This document shows positions 51,637 through 61,369 of a stretch of 64,000 nucleotides of DNA, piece after piece. Position 1 is the stretch's first letter. Each line of letters opens with the position of its first letter. The position numbers and the translations under genes were made by a program. The notes under the pieces are model-generated. The model did not search any database, had not been told where the DNA came from, and was given only the letters and a program-made list of their open reading frames with translations. The stretch lies in NCBI GenBank assembly GCA_965230245.1, contig OZ246000.1, forward strand, positions 2,046,001 to 2,110,000. The letters are read 5' to 3'. The stretch is from JAGNKE01 sp965230245 (GTDB taxonomy: Bacteria > Pseudomonadota > Alphaproteobacteria > Micavibrionales > Micavibrionaceae).

Positions 51637-53739
51637 CTATTCGCCACGACTATGCCCCTCGCGCCACCACGCAAATGTCAGAACACAAAGAAGTAAGAAT
51701 AAACTCATCCATTCGGGCATCAACGGAATGTCCTTAACGCCTGTAACCGTATAATCGTTGTTCTTGCGCAACCCAACCCAATTTCGTCCCGCATAATGGC
51801 GGCTGTTCGAAAGCAGACGCACACGAGGCTCGGCCACGTCACTTAACCAGACCGCACCGCCGTAAGAGGCTTCCATAACGGGCTTAAGCTTCTCATCGGT
51901 TGTCTTAACACTCAAAAGCTCGGGCGGGTTTAAATCTCCGATAATCGCAAAACGGCGCTCACCGCGTGAATCTTCAAACGCATAAATACCCAGCTCATCG
52001 GCCTTAACGCGGTGTTCAATCCACCCCGCATCACTCAATTCCAGATCAAACTCGTCCGACTTGCCGCTCGGACGCGTTATCGTGATCGTTTCCTGCTCCT
52101 GATCATAAATATGCTTACGCACAATGATCGTGTCTTTTTCGACTTTAATTTCTAAAGCGCGCTCATCCAGCTCCGGCTCCTTCATGAGCCAATGCACCAC
52201 ACGGCGAAGCATCTCCGCATGTGGCCCGCCGTTTTCATATCCGCGCGACCACAACCAGATATGATCACTGGCAATCTGTGCAACGCGCCCCTTCTTGATA
52301 CGATCCAGAATAAGCAGCGGCTTGTTGTTCACACCCTGCATAAGCGTATCTCCGCTCTCGCGCTGCAAATCAACCTGCCTCAACCATCGCCCCCATTCGG
52401 GCGTATCTCCGGCCGTGCTGCGATCGCCCCAGACCAGATTGTTAGTCACAGGGTGACGGTTACCAAGATCGGTCAATTCAGGCTTATACGGCTGCTCGAA
52501 AACTTCACCTGTTGGACTACCGGGAAGGATATTCATCAAGCTGGTCATGTATATCGAACTGTCTCCCGCAAAAGACGGGCCGCTGGCTTCCAGAAACGCG
52601 CCGCCTTCCTCGACATAGCGGGCGATATTGTCAAAATACACATCCGGCAAAATACGGTTCAGGTGATAACGGTCAAAAATAATCAGATCAAAATCATAAA
52701 GCTTAATCTCGAACAGCTCCCTGAACGGAAACGCGATGAGAGACAGTTCATTTTGCGGTGTGAAATCAAGTTTTTGCGGCTCGCGTAAAATCGTAAAGTG
52801 GACGAGATCAACACCGGGATCAGAGGTCAAAAGATCACGCCACGTCCGTCCGCCTGCATGCGGCTTGCCTGAGACCAGAAGCACACGCAAGCGGTCACGT
52901 ACACCGTTAACAAGAAACGCCGCGCGATTATTGGCATAAGTAATTTCACCGTCCAACTTGTCCGTCTCGATCTCGAAAACATTCTGTCCCGAATGCTCGA
53001 TAGGAAGATCAAGCGACTGTTCAATCCCGACAGGAACACGGAAATACTCCTCCGATCCGTCATGTCGCCGGAACACAACATTCGCAAAGCTCTGACCTAT
53101 ATTATCGGTGTCCTCGATCTTGTATTTGACCGTAACGCTTTGCCCGACCAGTCCATACGCAGGCGCATTCGTGATCACGATTTGCCTGTCTTTTTCATCC
53201 TTATCACCGGAAAGTAGAGCGCTGACAGGCCCGTATTGCGTATAAAATTCTTCGTTGTTAGGTACATCATGGATCTGCCCGTCGGTAATGAAGATCACAC
53301 CCGCGCGCCGCTGCTTCGAAACATTGGCATAGGCCAGTTCAAGCGCATTGAACAACCGTGTTTCATTTGCCAGCGTTGCTTCGTCGGGAGCTTCAATAAC
53401 CCTTAACTCCAGACTCTGATTATCCGCAAGCTGACTCTTAACGCTTTCAAGCGCGATATTGGTCCGCTCCTCACGATCACCCATTTTCTGGCTCATGCTG
53501 CGGTCAACCATAACAACCGCAACATCGGCCACGGACTTTCTATTTTCCTGAAGCAATGAAGGGTTAAGCAGAACAAGTAAGAAGAAAATAAACGTAAGCG
53601 AACGTGAGAACAACGCGCGTCTGGATTTCCAGAAAGACAAGGCCAACAGCAATAAACCGACAACGGCAATAACAATCAGCCACACTTCATCAAGCAGCGG
53701 AGAAAAATGGATACTAATCGACGGGCTGCTATTATTCAT
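51637..53739 (-). CDS. large membrane protein, von Willebrand A-like
   Basis: The 700-aa product has two N-terminal membrane helices (about 18-36 and 46-62), then a beta/alpha domain with the vWA-like metal site VMVDRSMSQKMGD (residues 77-89), a region like a glutamine amidotransferase fold (around LIIFDRYHLNRILPDVYFDN), and a last membrane helix near the C-terminus (about 677-693). Proteins of this type accompany DUF4159/DUF58/MoxR genes in alphaproteobacteria. Function is unknown. It starts 3 bases after the DUF4159 gene. Confidence 0.8.
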   Translation of the reverse strand: MNNSSPSISIHFSPLLDEVWLIVIAVVGLLLLALSFWKSRRALFSRSLTFIFFLLVLLNPSLLQENRKSVADVAVVMVDRSMSQKMGDREERTNIALESVKSQLADNQSLELRVIEAPDEATLANETRLFNALELAYANVSKQRRAGVIFITDGQIHDVPNNEEFYTQYGPVSALLSGDKDEKDRQIVITNAPAYGLVGQSVTVKYKIEDTDNIGQSFANVVFRRHDGSEEYFRVPVGIEQSLDLPIEHSGQNVFEIETDKLDGEITYANNRAAFLVNGVRDRLRVLLVSGKPHAGGRTWRDLLTSDPGVDLVHFTILREPQKLDFTPQNELSLIAFPFRELFEIKLYDFDLIIFDRYHLNRILPDVYFDNIARYVEEGGAFLEASGPSFAGDSSIYMTSLMNILPGSPTGEVFEQPYKPELTDLGNRHPVTNNLVWGDRSTAGDTPEWGRWLRQVDLQRESGDTLMQGVNNKPLLILDRIKKGRVAQIASDHIWLWSRGYENGGPHAEMLRRVVHWLMKEPELDERALEIKVEKDTIIVRKHIYDQEQETITITRPSGKSDEFDLELSDAGWIEHRVKADELGIYAFEDSRGERRFAIIGDLNPPELLSVKTTDEKLKPVMEASYGGAVWLSDVAEPRVRLLSNSRHYAGRNWVGLRKNNDYTVTGVKDIPLMPEWMSLFLLLCVLTFAWWREGHSRGE

Positions 53740-53742
53740 TTC

Positions 53743-56562
53743 TTACCTGTCCAGTCGTTTCAAAATATGTGGCAGGTGTACCTGATCGTTCTTATAATTT
53801 CCGGTAAGCGCATACATAACCAGATTGACCCCGAAACGCAGCGCCAGTTCCTGTTGCCGCGTTCCACCAAATCGTCGGGAATTATAATTGCCACCTTGGC
53901 TGCGTCCCGAACTTGCCCAGGAGGCTGCCCAGTCATGACTACCGATCAGAACGGAAGACACACCGTCGCGCCCGCTCACACTGTTTTGCTCGACCCAGAG
54001 CGTACCACCGCTGAAACGCCCTGGAAATTCATCCAGAAGATAAAACGCCTTGGTCAGAACATGGTCCTCAGGCACGGGAGTAAGAGGCGGAATACTGAGA
54101 GAGCGCGTCATCATACGCAAGGTTTTGCCATTTGATGTTTCGGCAAAGGTGCTATTGGACAAGCTTTGGTCACGTGTGTCAAACAGAATCGTACCGCCGT
54201 GATCGAGATAATTCTGAATATTCTGCATCGCCTTGCCGGAGACCGGATCCATATCGGTGCTGATTGCCCAATAGAGTAGAGGAAAAAATGCAAGATTGTC
54301 GGTTTCGGGATGAACACCGACAACCCCGTCCGGCTCAATGGATGTTCTGCGCGACAACGTCGCCGAGAGATTCTCCAGACCCATCTCTGTGGTCGAGTCC
54401 AGCGTCAAATCGCCTGTACGAACATACGCCAGATAAAACCCGGAAGCATATTTGATGTCATTGGCAATGTCGGCGTTTTCACGGTCTTGCGCGAACACAG
54501 GCGCACTGAAGAATAAAAGCCCGAGCATAAATGCAAGCATAGCCAATGAAGCCTTAGCTTTGCCACCGATAAAGCCTCTGGACACGCCTGTAAATGCTAA
54601 AACGCCGGACATAATAATAATCATAATAATCCAGTCGACCATGAACAACATGACTGCCGCATAAAGAAGAAACGGCATCATATCCAGCTCATATTCCGCA
54701 TCATAATATTTTTGTATGACGCCCGAAGGAAGAGTCCCCGCACCGTTCAGCGCAGGCAGGTTTGTACCGAGATTTAAGGCAACCTGATAGCCGCCGGCAC
54801 CGTAAATGCCCGGGGGATGGACGGAATTCGGAACAATATTTTCAACATCATTGGCAGAAATCGGCTCAACGGAACTCGGAGGAGGTACAAGCGCACCCGA
54901 ACCATCCAGAACCAGAACGGGATCAAGGTAGCTATGGTTCACAGAAAGGTTCTTCGCAACATTGCCGGACATATTCGCGAGGCGTTTCAGAATATTGACA
55001 TAAAGCCCCGAGAGTGCAAGCTCCGACCAATCGGGCGTGGCCGTCGTATGAATAAGAACAACAAGCCCGCGCTCCATCGGCATGCCCGTGATAATCGGTG
55101 TGCCGTCCGTCAGACGTCCCCAGACCTTGCCTTCAAGATCCTGCGAAGGATCAGCCAGAACCTGATTGCGGACTTTAATACTGTCTGTGACCTCAAGACC
55201 GTAAAACGGACTTTCCTCACCGAACGGCGCAATAGCCTGAGGATCCTCCCAAGACATCGAACCTGCCAAAGACCGCTCGCCCGCCCGCAATTGTACGGGA
55301 AGAAGATACTGCTCGCCCTGCGCCTCACTTAAATTCGGCCCGGCAAAACGTAACAACAGACCGCCGTCTTTTACCCATGCTTCCAGTGCGTTCAGCGTTT
55401 CGGACGGCATCGCACCGACATCAGGCAGAATAATCGTAGTCAGGTCATTATTATTTAAAAGCTCATCAATCGTATCAATCGTAATAATGCTGTAAGGCTC
55501 CATAGCACGCTTAATGTAGTAGCTTGCCTTGACCAGCGGTGCGGTATCCGCTTCCTCAGCCGGAGCGGCGATCCCGATCTGACGCTTGCGGAATTGCGAA
55601 TCCAGCAGATAAACACTGCCCGCACCCTTACGTCCCGTCAGTCTGAATTGACCGATATCCCCGCGCAGCGTCTGCGGAATATCAAACCCGACATTCAACG
55701 GCAGATCATCCTGAGAGAGCGCAACCGATTGAATATCCAGCAATTGGTTGTTCTGCGAAATGGCCTTCACCGAAACGGGTAAAACATCGGGAATATCATT
55801 TGGTGCATCAACCGCAATCCGAACCGCAGAAATCTGTTCCTCTACGGGTGTATTCTTCTTGTATCGGGCTTCGCGTAAAAGCAGAGGCAATTGGTGCGCC
55901 TGCGGGCGTGTATAGATCAAACTGCCCTGCGCTTGTAGCGCGCGGACAAGAACGGACATATTCCCTTCGTTCAGCCCGCTTGCCAGCCAGATACTTGTAA
56001 CGGTGCTGGTCGGCTTGTTCTCTACGATGACATTTTTCGCCGCTTGATAATCGGCGGCCCATGCCTGTGTCTTCATACCGCGCACAAGTGCGGCCGCTTC
56101 CTGATAGGCAAGAGGGCCGGCATGAAACGGCGCTTCTTCTCCGGGCAGGGGAGCCGTTCCGAGAATATAAATTTCCCGTCGTTCGCGGGAGGCTTGTTTG
56201 AGAATTTCCTCCGCTGCTTCCATCTGTAATGACCATGTCTGCGCACCCGCCCAACTATTATCAAACACGATACGCACAGGCCCTGCGCCGCTAATTTGCT
56301 CGGCAGGGTTATAAACCGGACGCGCCAGCGCAATGATAATCAACGCGGCAATCAGCAACCTCAGCAGCAAGATCCACCACGGCGTTTTGTTTGGTGTTTG
56401 CTCATCCGAGACAAGCCCGTTCAAAAAACGTGTGGCTGGAAAATAAACCAGACGCGGGGAGGGCGGCGTCACACGCAGTAAGAACCACAAAAGCGGCAGC
56501 GCCAGCAACGCGGATAAAATCCACGGCTGTAGGAAAACGGTACCGGTAAGCAAAGCTCCCAT
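53743..56562 (-). CDS. BatA-like membrane protein with DUF4159 domain
   Basis: The 939-aa product starts with the aerotolerance-regulator (BatA) N-terminal domain, including helices at about 12-29 and 60-79, and VRIVFDNSWAGAQTWS in the vWA position. A long periplasmic middle with a glutamine amidotransferase-like fold follows, then further membrane helices (about 630-665 and 677-697), and a C-terminal DUF4159 domain (about 710-930) with DIKYASGFYLAYVRTGDLTL and LDHGGTILFDTRDQS. It lies between the DUF58 gene (3 bases) and the vWA-like gene. Confidence 0.85.
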   Translation of the reverse strand: MGALLTGTVFLQPWILSALLALPLLWFLLRVTPPSPRLVYFPATRFLNGLVSDEQTPNKTPWWILLLRLLIAALIIIALARPVYNPAEQISGAGPVRIVFDNSWAGAQTWSLQMEAAEEILKQASRERREIYILGTAPLPGEEAPFHAGPLAYQEAAALVRGMKTQAWAADYQAAKNVIVENKPTSTVTSIWLASGLNEGNMSVLVRALQAQGSLIYTRPQAHQLPLLLREARYKKNTPVEEQISAVRIAVDAPNDIPDVLPVSVKAISQNNQLLDIQSVALSQDDLPLNVGFDIPQTLRGDIGQFRLTGRKGAGSVYLLDSQFRKRQIGIAAPAEEADTAPLVKASYYIKRAMEPYSIITIDTIDELLNNNDLTTIILPDVGAMPSETLNALEAWVKDGGLLLRFAGPNLSEAQGEQYLLPVQLRAGERSLAGSMSWEDPQAIAPFGEESPFYGLEVTDSIKVRNQVLADPSQDLEGKVWGRLTDGTPIITGMPMERGLVVLIHTTATPDWSELALSGLYVNILKRLANMSGNVAKNLSVNHSYLDPVLVLDGSGALVPPPSSVEPISANDVENIVPNSVHPPGIYGAGGYQVALNLGTNLPALNGAGTLPSGVIQKYYDAEYELDMMPFLLYAAVMLFMVDWIIMIIIMSGVLAFTGVSRGFIGGKAKASLAMLAFMLGLLFFSAPVFAQDRENADIANDIKYASGFYLAYVRTGDLTLDSTTEMGLENLSATLSRRTSIEPDGVVGVHPETDNLAFFPLLYWAISTDMDPVSGKAMQNIQNYLDHGGTILFDTRDQSLSNSTFAETSNGKTLRMMTRSLSIPPLTPVPEDHVLTKAFYLLDEFPGRFSGGTLWVEQNSVSGRDGVSSVLIGSHDWAASWASSGRSQGGNYNSRRFGGTRQQELALRFGVNLVMYALTGNYKNDQVHLPHILKRLDR

Positions 56563-56565
56563 CTC

Positions 56566-57480
56566 TTACACGCCTCCCTTGATCTTGCGGCCGGTCTCAC
56601 CCTTCGCGCTGAGCATAAGCCAGATTTGCGTAACAACTTCCGCCAAATCCTGATCCGTACGGCACAAAACGTAAGACCAGTTCGATGCCGTGCAAAGGGC
56701 GTAAATATCCTGAATATGCGCCTGAATACGGGTGCGGTAATCCTGTCTGATGGATGCGACGTGATTAATCGTCTCTTTCTGTCCGCCCGATGGCGGCTGA
56801 AAAATAACCCTCCCGTCATAATTCAGCTCAAGTTCCTGCGGATCAAGCACCTGCAAGACCAAAGCATTCTCCACCGTCGCAGCCAGAAAATTAAAACAGC
56901 CTTCGATATCACCGAACGGATCAAGGAAGTCGCCTGCCAAAACCACTGAAGCATTGGTCGGAACGGCAAAGCTCTGAACATCCGGCAAAGATTGCGCCTT
57001 CGGCTCATCTTCCATCAGTTTCTGCGCAATTTGCTGAATTTTACCGTCACTGCGACCCGTTTTGGAATTCCCGAAATATCCGACTTGTTCATCCGCACGC
57101 GACATTAGCAAGGCAAGCGCAAGTGTAATGACTCGTGCGACATCTGCCTTTTGCGGAAGAGATTTGTCGGAACTGAAAAACATTCCCTCAGCAGAAGAAG
57201 CCCAGAAAAAAGTCTTCTGTGATATCTGCCATTCCTTCTGACGGATATAGATATTCTGCGTCTTGGCAGATTGCCGCCAGTCGATATCCTGCGGCCTGTC
57301 GCCATGCTCATATTCGCGGAATTGCCAGAATTTCTCACCCGCACCCGCCTTACGCAACGCATGGTCGCCGTGCATAATACCGTTCGCAATTCTATCGGCC
57401 TCCACCAAAAGCGCAGGCAAATTCATAGAAGCCTGCTCTGCTTCCTTTCGAAGGGATAGAAGATCTCGGATACGAAGCAT
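56566..57480 (-). CDS. DUF58 domain protein
   Basis: The 304-aa product carries the DUF58 signature KFWQFREYEHGDRPQDIDWR in its first 85 residues, followed by a vWA-like domain (about 95-280) with ALALLMSRADEQVGYFG. DUF58 proteins nearly always pair with a MoxR-type ATPase, 17 bases upstream here. No membrane segments are seen. The pair is thought to act in assembly or stress functions at the envelope. Confidence 0.9.
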   Translation of the reverse strand: MLRIRDLLSLRKEAEQASMNLPALLVEADRIANGIMHGDHALRKAGAGEKFWQFREYEHGDRPQDIDWRQSAKTQNIYIRQKEWQISQKTFFWASSAEGMFFSSDKSLPQKADVARVITLALALLMSRADEQVGYFGNSKTGRSDGKIQQIAQKLMEDEPKAQSLPDVQSFAVPTNASVVLAGDFLDPFGDIEGCFNFLAATVENALVLQVLDPQELELNYDGRVIFQPPSGGQKETINHVASIRQDYRTRIQAHIQDIYALCTASNWSYVLCRTDQDLAEVVTQIWLMLSAKGETGRKIKGGV

Positions 57481-57497
57481 ATCGGGTAAGTAACCTC

Positions 57498-58490
57498 TTA
57501 GAGCTTGCTGACCAACTCGTTGATAAGATCGTTGACGCTCAAACCTTGCGCACGCGCCTTGAAGTTCAGCGCCATACGGTGTTTTAGGATTGGCGCAGCC
57601 AGAACCGCAACATCATCCAGAACAGGGGCCATACGTCCATCGAGCAGAGCTGCGGCACGCGCCGCGAGCATCAAACCTTGAGATCCGCGCGGTCCCGGTG
57701 CCCATGTCACGTATTCATTAATCATGTCAGGCGCATCCGGACCGGGGCGAAGCTGGCGCACCAGTTTCACAATAGCATCCACGACCTCTTCGCCGATCGG
57801 CATATCACGCACCAAAACCTGAATATCAATCAAGTCCTGTTTCTGCATAACTTGTTGCGGCTCGTAATATTCATTGGATGTTGTATTCAGAATGATCTCA
57901 CGCTCGGCGGCTTCATCAGGGTAATCGACATCAATCTGCATCATAAAACGGTCAAGTTGCGCTTCAGGCAGGGGATACGTTCCCTCCTGCTCGATCGGAT
58001 TCTGTGTTGCCAGAACGTGGAACGGGCGGGGCAGGGCATGCGGACGACCCGCTACGGAAACTTCCTTCTCTTGCATTGCCTGAAGCAACGCGGATTGCGT
58101 TCGCGGGCTTGCACGGTTGATCTCGTCCGCCATCAGGAATTCGGTAAAGACGGGGCCGGGAATAAAACGAAAACCGCGCTTGCCTTGTTCATCTTCTTCC
58201 AGAACTTCGGAGCCGATGACATCCGCAGGCATCAGATCCGGTGTACACTGGATACGGTTGGACGAAAGCCCGAGAACCTTGGCCACCGTCTCCACCAAAA
58301 GCGTCTTCGCAAGACCTGGAACACCGACCAAAAGAACGTGCCCACCGGAGATCAGTGTCACAAGCGTCTGATCGATAATTTCCGGCTGCCCGTAAATGAC
58401 TTTGGCAATTTCAGATCGGGCTTTGAAAAGTTTTGCGGCAGATTCCTCAAGAAAAGCTTCGGGATTATGTGTTTGACTGGCTTCGCTCAC
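57498..58490 (-). CDS. MoxR-family AAA ATPase
   Basis: The 330-aa product is a MoxR ATPase with Walker A GVPGLAKT (residues 56-63), Walker B FLMADEINRASPRTQSALL, sensor 1 VLATQNPIEQEG and sensor 2 region after YPDEAAEREIIL. The start is GTG at 58490 with GGAG upstream. It heads the operon with DUF58, DUF4159 and vWA-like genes. MoxR proteins act as chaperones for large complexes; the client here is unknown. Confidence 0.94.
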   Translation of the reverse strand: MSEASQTHNPEAFLEESAAKLFKARSEIAKVIYGQPEIIDQTLVTLISGGHVLLVGVPGLAKTLLVETVAKVLGLSSNRIQCTPDLMPADVIGSEVLEEDEQGKRGFRFIPGPVFTEFLMADEINRASPRTQSALLQAMQEKEVSVAGRPHALPRPFHVLATQNPIEQEGTYPLPEAQLDRFMMQIDVDYPDEAAEREIILNTTSNEYYEPQQVMQKQDLIDIQVLVRDMPIGEEVVDAIVKLVRQLRPGPDAPDMINEYVTWAPGPRGSQGLMLAARAAALLDGRMAPVLDDVAVLAAPILKHRMALNFKARAQGLSVNDLINELVSKL

Positions 58491-58589
58491 GGCTTAAAAA
58501 CTCCTTCATTCTGTACAGGATGCGTACTATTATACCCCATATTTCGAGTAACGTCCGCATTTGCGCGTATCTTAAAGTGATTTAGCCCG

Positions 58590-59057
58590 ATGATACAACC
58601 ACAACAAGCCTCAACCGATCATTATTTCCGTATAGATACGGAAGGAAAATGGTTCCATAACGGCGACCCGATCAACCGTGCCGCGCTGGCCAAGCTCTTC
58701 GCGGATAAAGGGTTGAAACGTGACGAAGAAGGCAAATACTGGATGCAATCTCCTTACGAGAAATACCCGGTCGAGGTCGAGGACGTGCCGTTCATCATCA
58801 CGGATTACAAAATACAAAATAATGACGTGCTTGTTCTGACCACGAATATGGACGAGGAGATTGAAGTCGGAGAGGAGCACCCACTGGAACTGCGAAGCTA
58901 TGCTCACGCAGAGCAAAAAATACCCTACATCCATGTCCGCGATGGGCTGGACGCACGCATCTCCCGTAGTGTTTATTACGATTTGGTCATGACATATGGC
59001 GAAACTGTCGAGAGCAATGGCATCACCTTTAAGCTCGGAGAAAGCGATGACGCTTAA
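58590..59057 (+). CDS. DUF1285 domain protein
   Basis: The 155-aa product matches DUF1285: HYFRIDTEGKWFHNGDPINR at the start, DEEGKYWMQSPYEKYPVEVE, DVPFIITDYKIQNN and YIHVRDGLDARISRSVYYDL. The fold is beta-rich; the biochemical function is unknown. Its last 11 bases overlap the CCA-adding enzyme gene. In many alphaproteobacteria it sits upstream of the CCA gene in the same MoxR neighbourhood. Confidence 0.92.
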   Translation: MIQPQQASTDHYFRIDTEGKWFHNGDPINRAALAKLFADKGLKRDEEGKYWMQSPYEKYPVEVEDVPFIITDYKIQNNDVLVLTTNMDEEIEVGEEHPLELRSYAHAEQKIPYIHVRDGLDARISRSVYYDLVMTYGETVESNGITFKLGESDDA

Positions 59058-60279
59058 ACCTGCAAAAACCATCACCCCGCAGGATTGGATGATATCAAAA
59101 GAATCGCAAATCCTCTTTGACGCGTTGGAGAAGGGAGAAACCACGCCCATCGCTCTGTTCGTGGGAGGCTGTGTTCGCAACGCCTTGTTGGATATGGAGG
59201 TTGAAGACATTGATCTTGCCACATCCCTGAAACCGGAAAGCGTTGTTAAGAAACTGGAAGCCGAAGATATCACGGTCATTCCGACAGGGCTACAGCACGG
59301 CACGGTAACAGCCGTGATCAACAAAAAGCCTTTTGAAATCACAACGCTGCGCCATGATGTCGAAACCGATGGCCGTCACGCCGTTGTAGAGTTTACTGAC
59401 AATTGGAAAGAAGATGCCAAACGCCGTGACTTCACAATGAACACGCTTTTGGCGGACAGAAAGGGCAACATCTATGACCCGCTGGGGCAGGGTATCAAGG
59501 ACCTCGAAAGCCACACGATTAAATTCGTTGGTAAGGCCGAAGAGCGTGTACAGGAAGATTATCTGCGCCTCCTGCGGTTCTTCCGCTTCCATGCGATATA
59601 CGGCACCGGTGATTTTGATAAAACGGCACTGAAGGCGTGCCGCAAATACGCGGACAAACTTTCGACACTCTCAAAGGAACGCATAACGCAGGAATATCTG
59701 AAAATCATGGCCGCCGAAAAACCATGGGACATTCTGGCGATCATGTTCGAAAACAAGGTACTGCCCGATCTGAATTTTGACACGTACGACCCGAAATTTT
59801 TTCAGTATTTCTGCGAATTCCAATCGCGCTACGGCTTGGTCTCCATACCTTCACGCCTGTACGTGCAGGGGGGATTAGACATCGCGAATGTCAAAAGAAT
59901 GGAAAATCTTATGATCTTTCCCAAAGTTTTCATGCGCGATATGCAGGCCATTTCAGACGCGCTGACACAACCTGACCTCTCGTGCGACCACGATGTAAAA
60001 GTCTCTATCTACCGCTACGGGCGGGTTATCACCGCACAAGCCCTGATGATTGAGTTGGTGCAGGATCGTGTCATGAACGGGTACGCGCCTAAGGCTTTAA
60101 GCATTATCCAGCAATGGGAAGTCCCAACATTCCCCGTAAGCGGTAATGATTTGATGGAAAACGGCATCCCGCAAGGTCCGGCACTAGGCGATACACTCGA
60201 AAAACTTGAAAACTGGTGGATCGAAAACGGGTTTTCCGCAACCCGCGAAGAATGCCTGAAAGAACTTAAAAAGTTTTGA
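59047..60279 (+). CDS. cca: CCA tRNA nucleotidyltransferase
   Basis: The enzyme adds or repairs the CCA end of tRNA. From the ATG at 59047 (GGAG upstream, overlapping the DUF1285 end) it has 410 residues. The class II nucleotidyltransferase head has FVGGCVRNALLDMEVEDIDL and HGTVTAVINKKPFEITTLR, then RRDFTMNTLLADRKGNIYDP and VQEDYLRLLRFFRFHAIYG. The bacterial-type body follows. Longer frames to 58996 have no ribosome site. The poly(A) polymerase family is related, but a CCA role is the usual assignment for this alphaproteobacterial form. Confidence 0.92.
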   Translation: MTLKPAKTITPQDWMISKESQILFDALEKGETTPIALFVGGCVRNALLDMEVEDIDLATSLKPESVVKKLEAEDITVIPTGLQHGTVTAVINKKPFEITTLRHDVETDGRHAVVEFTDNWKEDAKRRDFTMNTLLADRKGNIYDPLGQGIKDLESHTIKFVGKAEERVQEDYLRLLRFFRFHAIYGTGDFDKTALKACRKYADKLSTLSKERITQEYLKIMAAEKPWDILAIMFENKVLPDLNFDTYDPKFFQYFCEFQSRYGLVSIPSRLYVQGGLDIANVKRMENLMIFPKVFMRDMQAISDALTQPDLSCDHDVKVSIYRYGRVITAQALMIELVQDRVMNGYAPKALSIIQQWEVPTFPVSGNDLMENGIPQGPALGDTLEKLENWWIENGFSATREECLKELKKF

Positions 60280-60287
60280 GTAACTGA

Positions 60288-61256
60288 TTAATCATGCGTC
60301 GGCGCATCATGAGAAGCACCTGCGCCCGCACCTACCTGACCATCCTGAAGATCATCAACATGAATATCCGGCGTTTCGGCAGATCCCTGAAACTTGATCT
60401 TGTCAATCATACGATCCGTCATGTCCTGAATAATAGCGCGTCCGTTTGGTAAATCATGCTCGATATCCGCAAGTTCCATAGGGGAAATATTTCCCTCCAA
60501 AAGCCACATTCTACCGAAACGATCACACTTCATATCAAAGGCGACATACGAGACCCCGTGCTGATAATAAAGATGCTCCGCCAGTTTTTCGATCTGCTCG
60601 ATGATTTCGGGATCTTCTATTTGCTCGCGGTAAACGCCCGGCCATGCATATGGAACGGCAATCTTGTCTTCGGGTATAACCTCATCTGTTTTGCGCTCAT
60701 AGGCAACTAGACACTCACCATCCAGGCAAATTCCGCGAACCTCGCGAAATAAACCCTGCTCATCGCCTATAAATTGCTGAACAAGCATCTGGTCGCCCTG
60801 TCCGTATTCTGATCGTATGGATTTGATCGCCCTAAGAAGGTGTTCTTCATCTTTGGCAATATGAACATTTCTGGATAACGATCCATGACTGGGTTTTAAA
60901 ACGATCGGAAATTGAAAGGGATGCCCTTTCCCTCGAATATTTTGGAGAATTTCATCTCGAATATCTTCATGGGATAAATCGGATCTTTTATCGTAAATGT
61001 CCGTCATGGGGCAAAGCATGTGTTCATACGATGCCTTGACCAATTCTGACTTATTGCTGACGAGCGCACTTCCGTGCTCCGAATTAAAAGGCGTCAGTCC
61101 GAATGCAAAACGGGAGCTGGCTTGACCAAATTCTATTGTAACTTCAGGACTTTCGCAGATAGGATCGTGATTGATCGAAGCACTCAAATCATCGTCACGC
61201 CGCCTGCGCCACGCATCAATCATGTAAGAAGCTAGATATTTTTCGTCTTGGCCCAT
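60288..61256 (-). CDS. ATP-grasp domain protein
   Basis: The 322-aa product has ATP-grasp hallmarks: IVLKPSHGSLSRNVHIAKD (nucleotide-binding Lys), MLVQQFIGDEQGLFREVRG and FDMKCDRFGRMWLLEGNISP (metal ligands Asp, Glu and Asn). ATP-grasp enzymes ligate a carboxylate to an amine or thiol; the substrate cannot be told. It ends 9 bases from the convergent CCA gene. It stands alone between cca and hemF. Confidence 0.78.
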   Translation of the reverse strand: MGQDEKYLASYMIDAWRRRRDDDLSASINHDPICESPEVTIEFGQASSRFAFGLTPFNSEHGSALVSNKSELVKASYEHMLCPMTDIYDKRSDLSHEDIRDEILQNIRGKGHPFQFPIVLKPSHGSLSRNVHIAKDEEHLLRAIKSIRSEYGQGDQMLVQQFIGDEQGLFREVRGICLDGECLVAYERKTDEVIPEDKIAVPYAWPGVYREQIEDPEIIEQIEKLAEHLYYQHGVSYVAFDMKCDRFGRMWLLEGNISPMELADIEHDLPNGRAIIQDMTDRMIDKIKFQGSAETPDIHVDDLQDGQVGAGAGASHDAPTHD

Positions 61257-61369
61257 TTTTTTATCTCAAACCCGCACTAATGCTGTAGTTTCCCAAAAAA
61301 AGATGGAACAAGTAAACAAAACAATATGCTGCGACGCAGCAAAGGTGCTGCAAAGAGGCAATGAGAACC

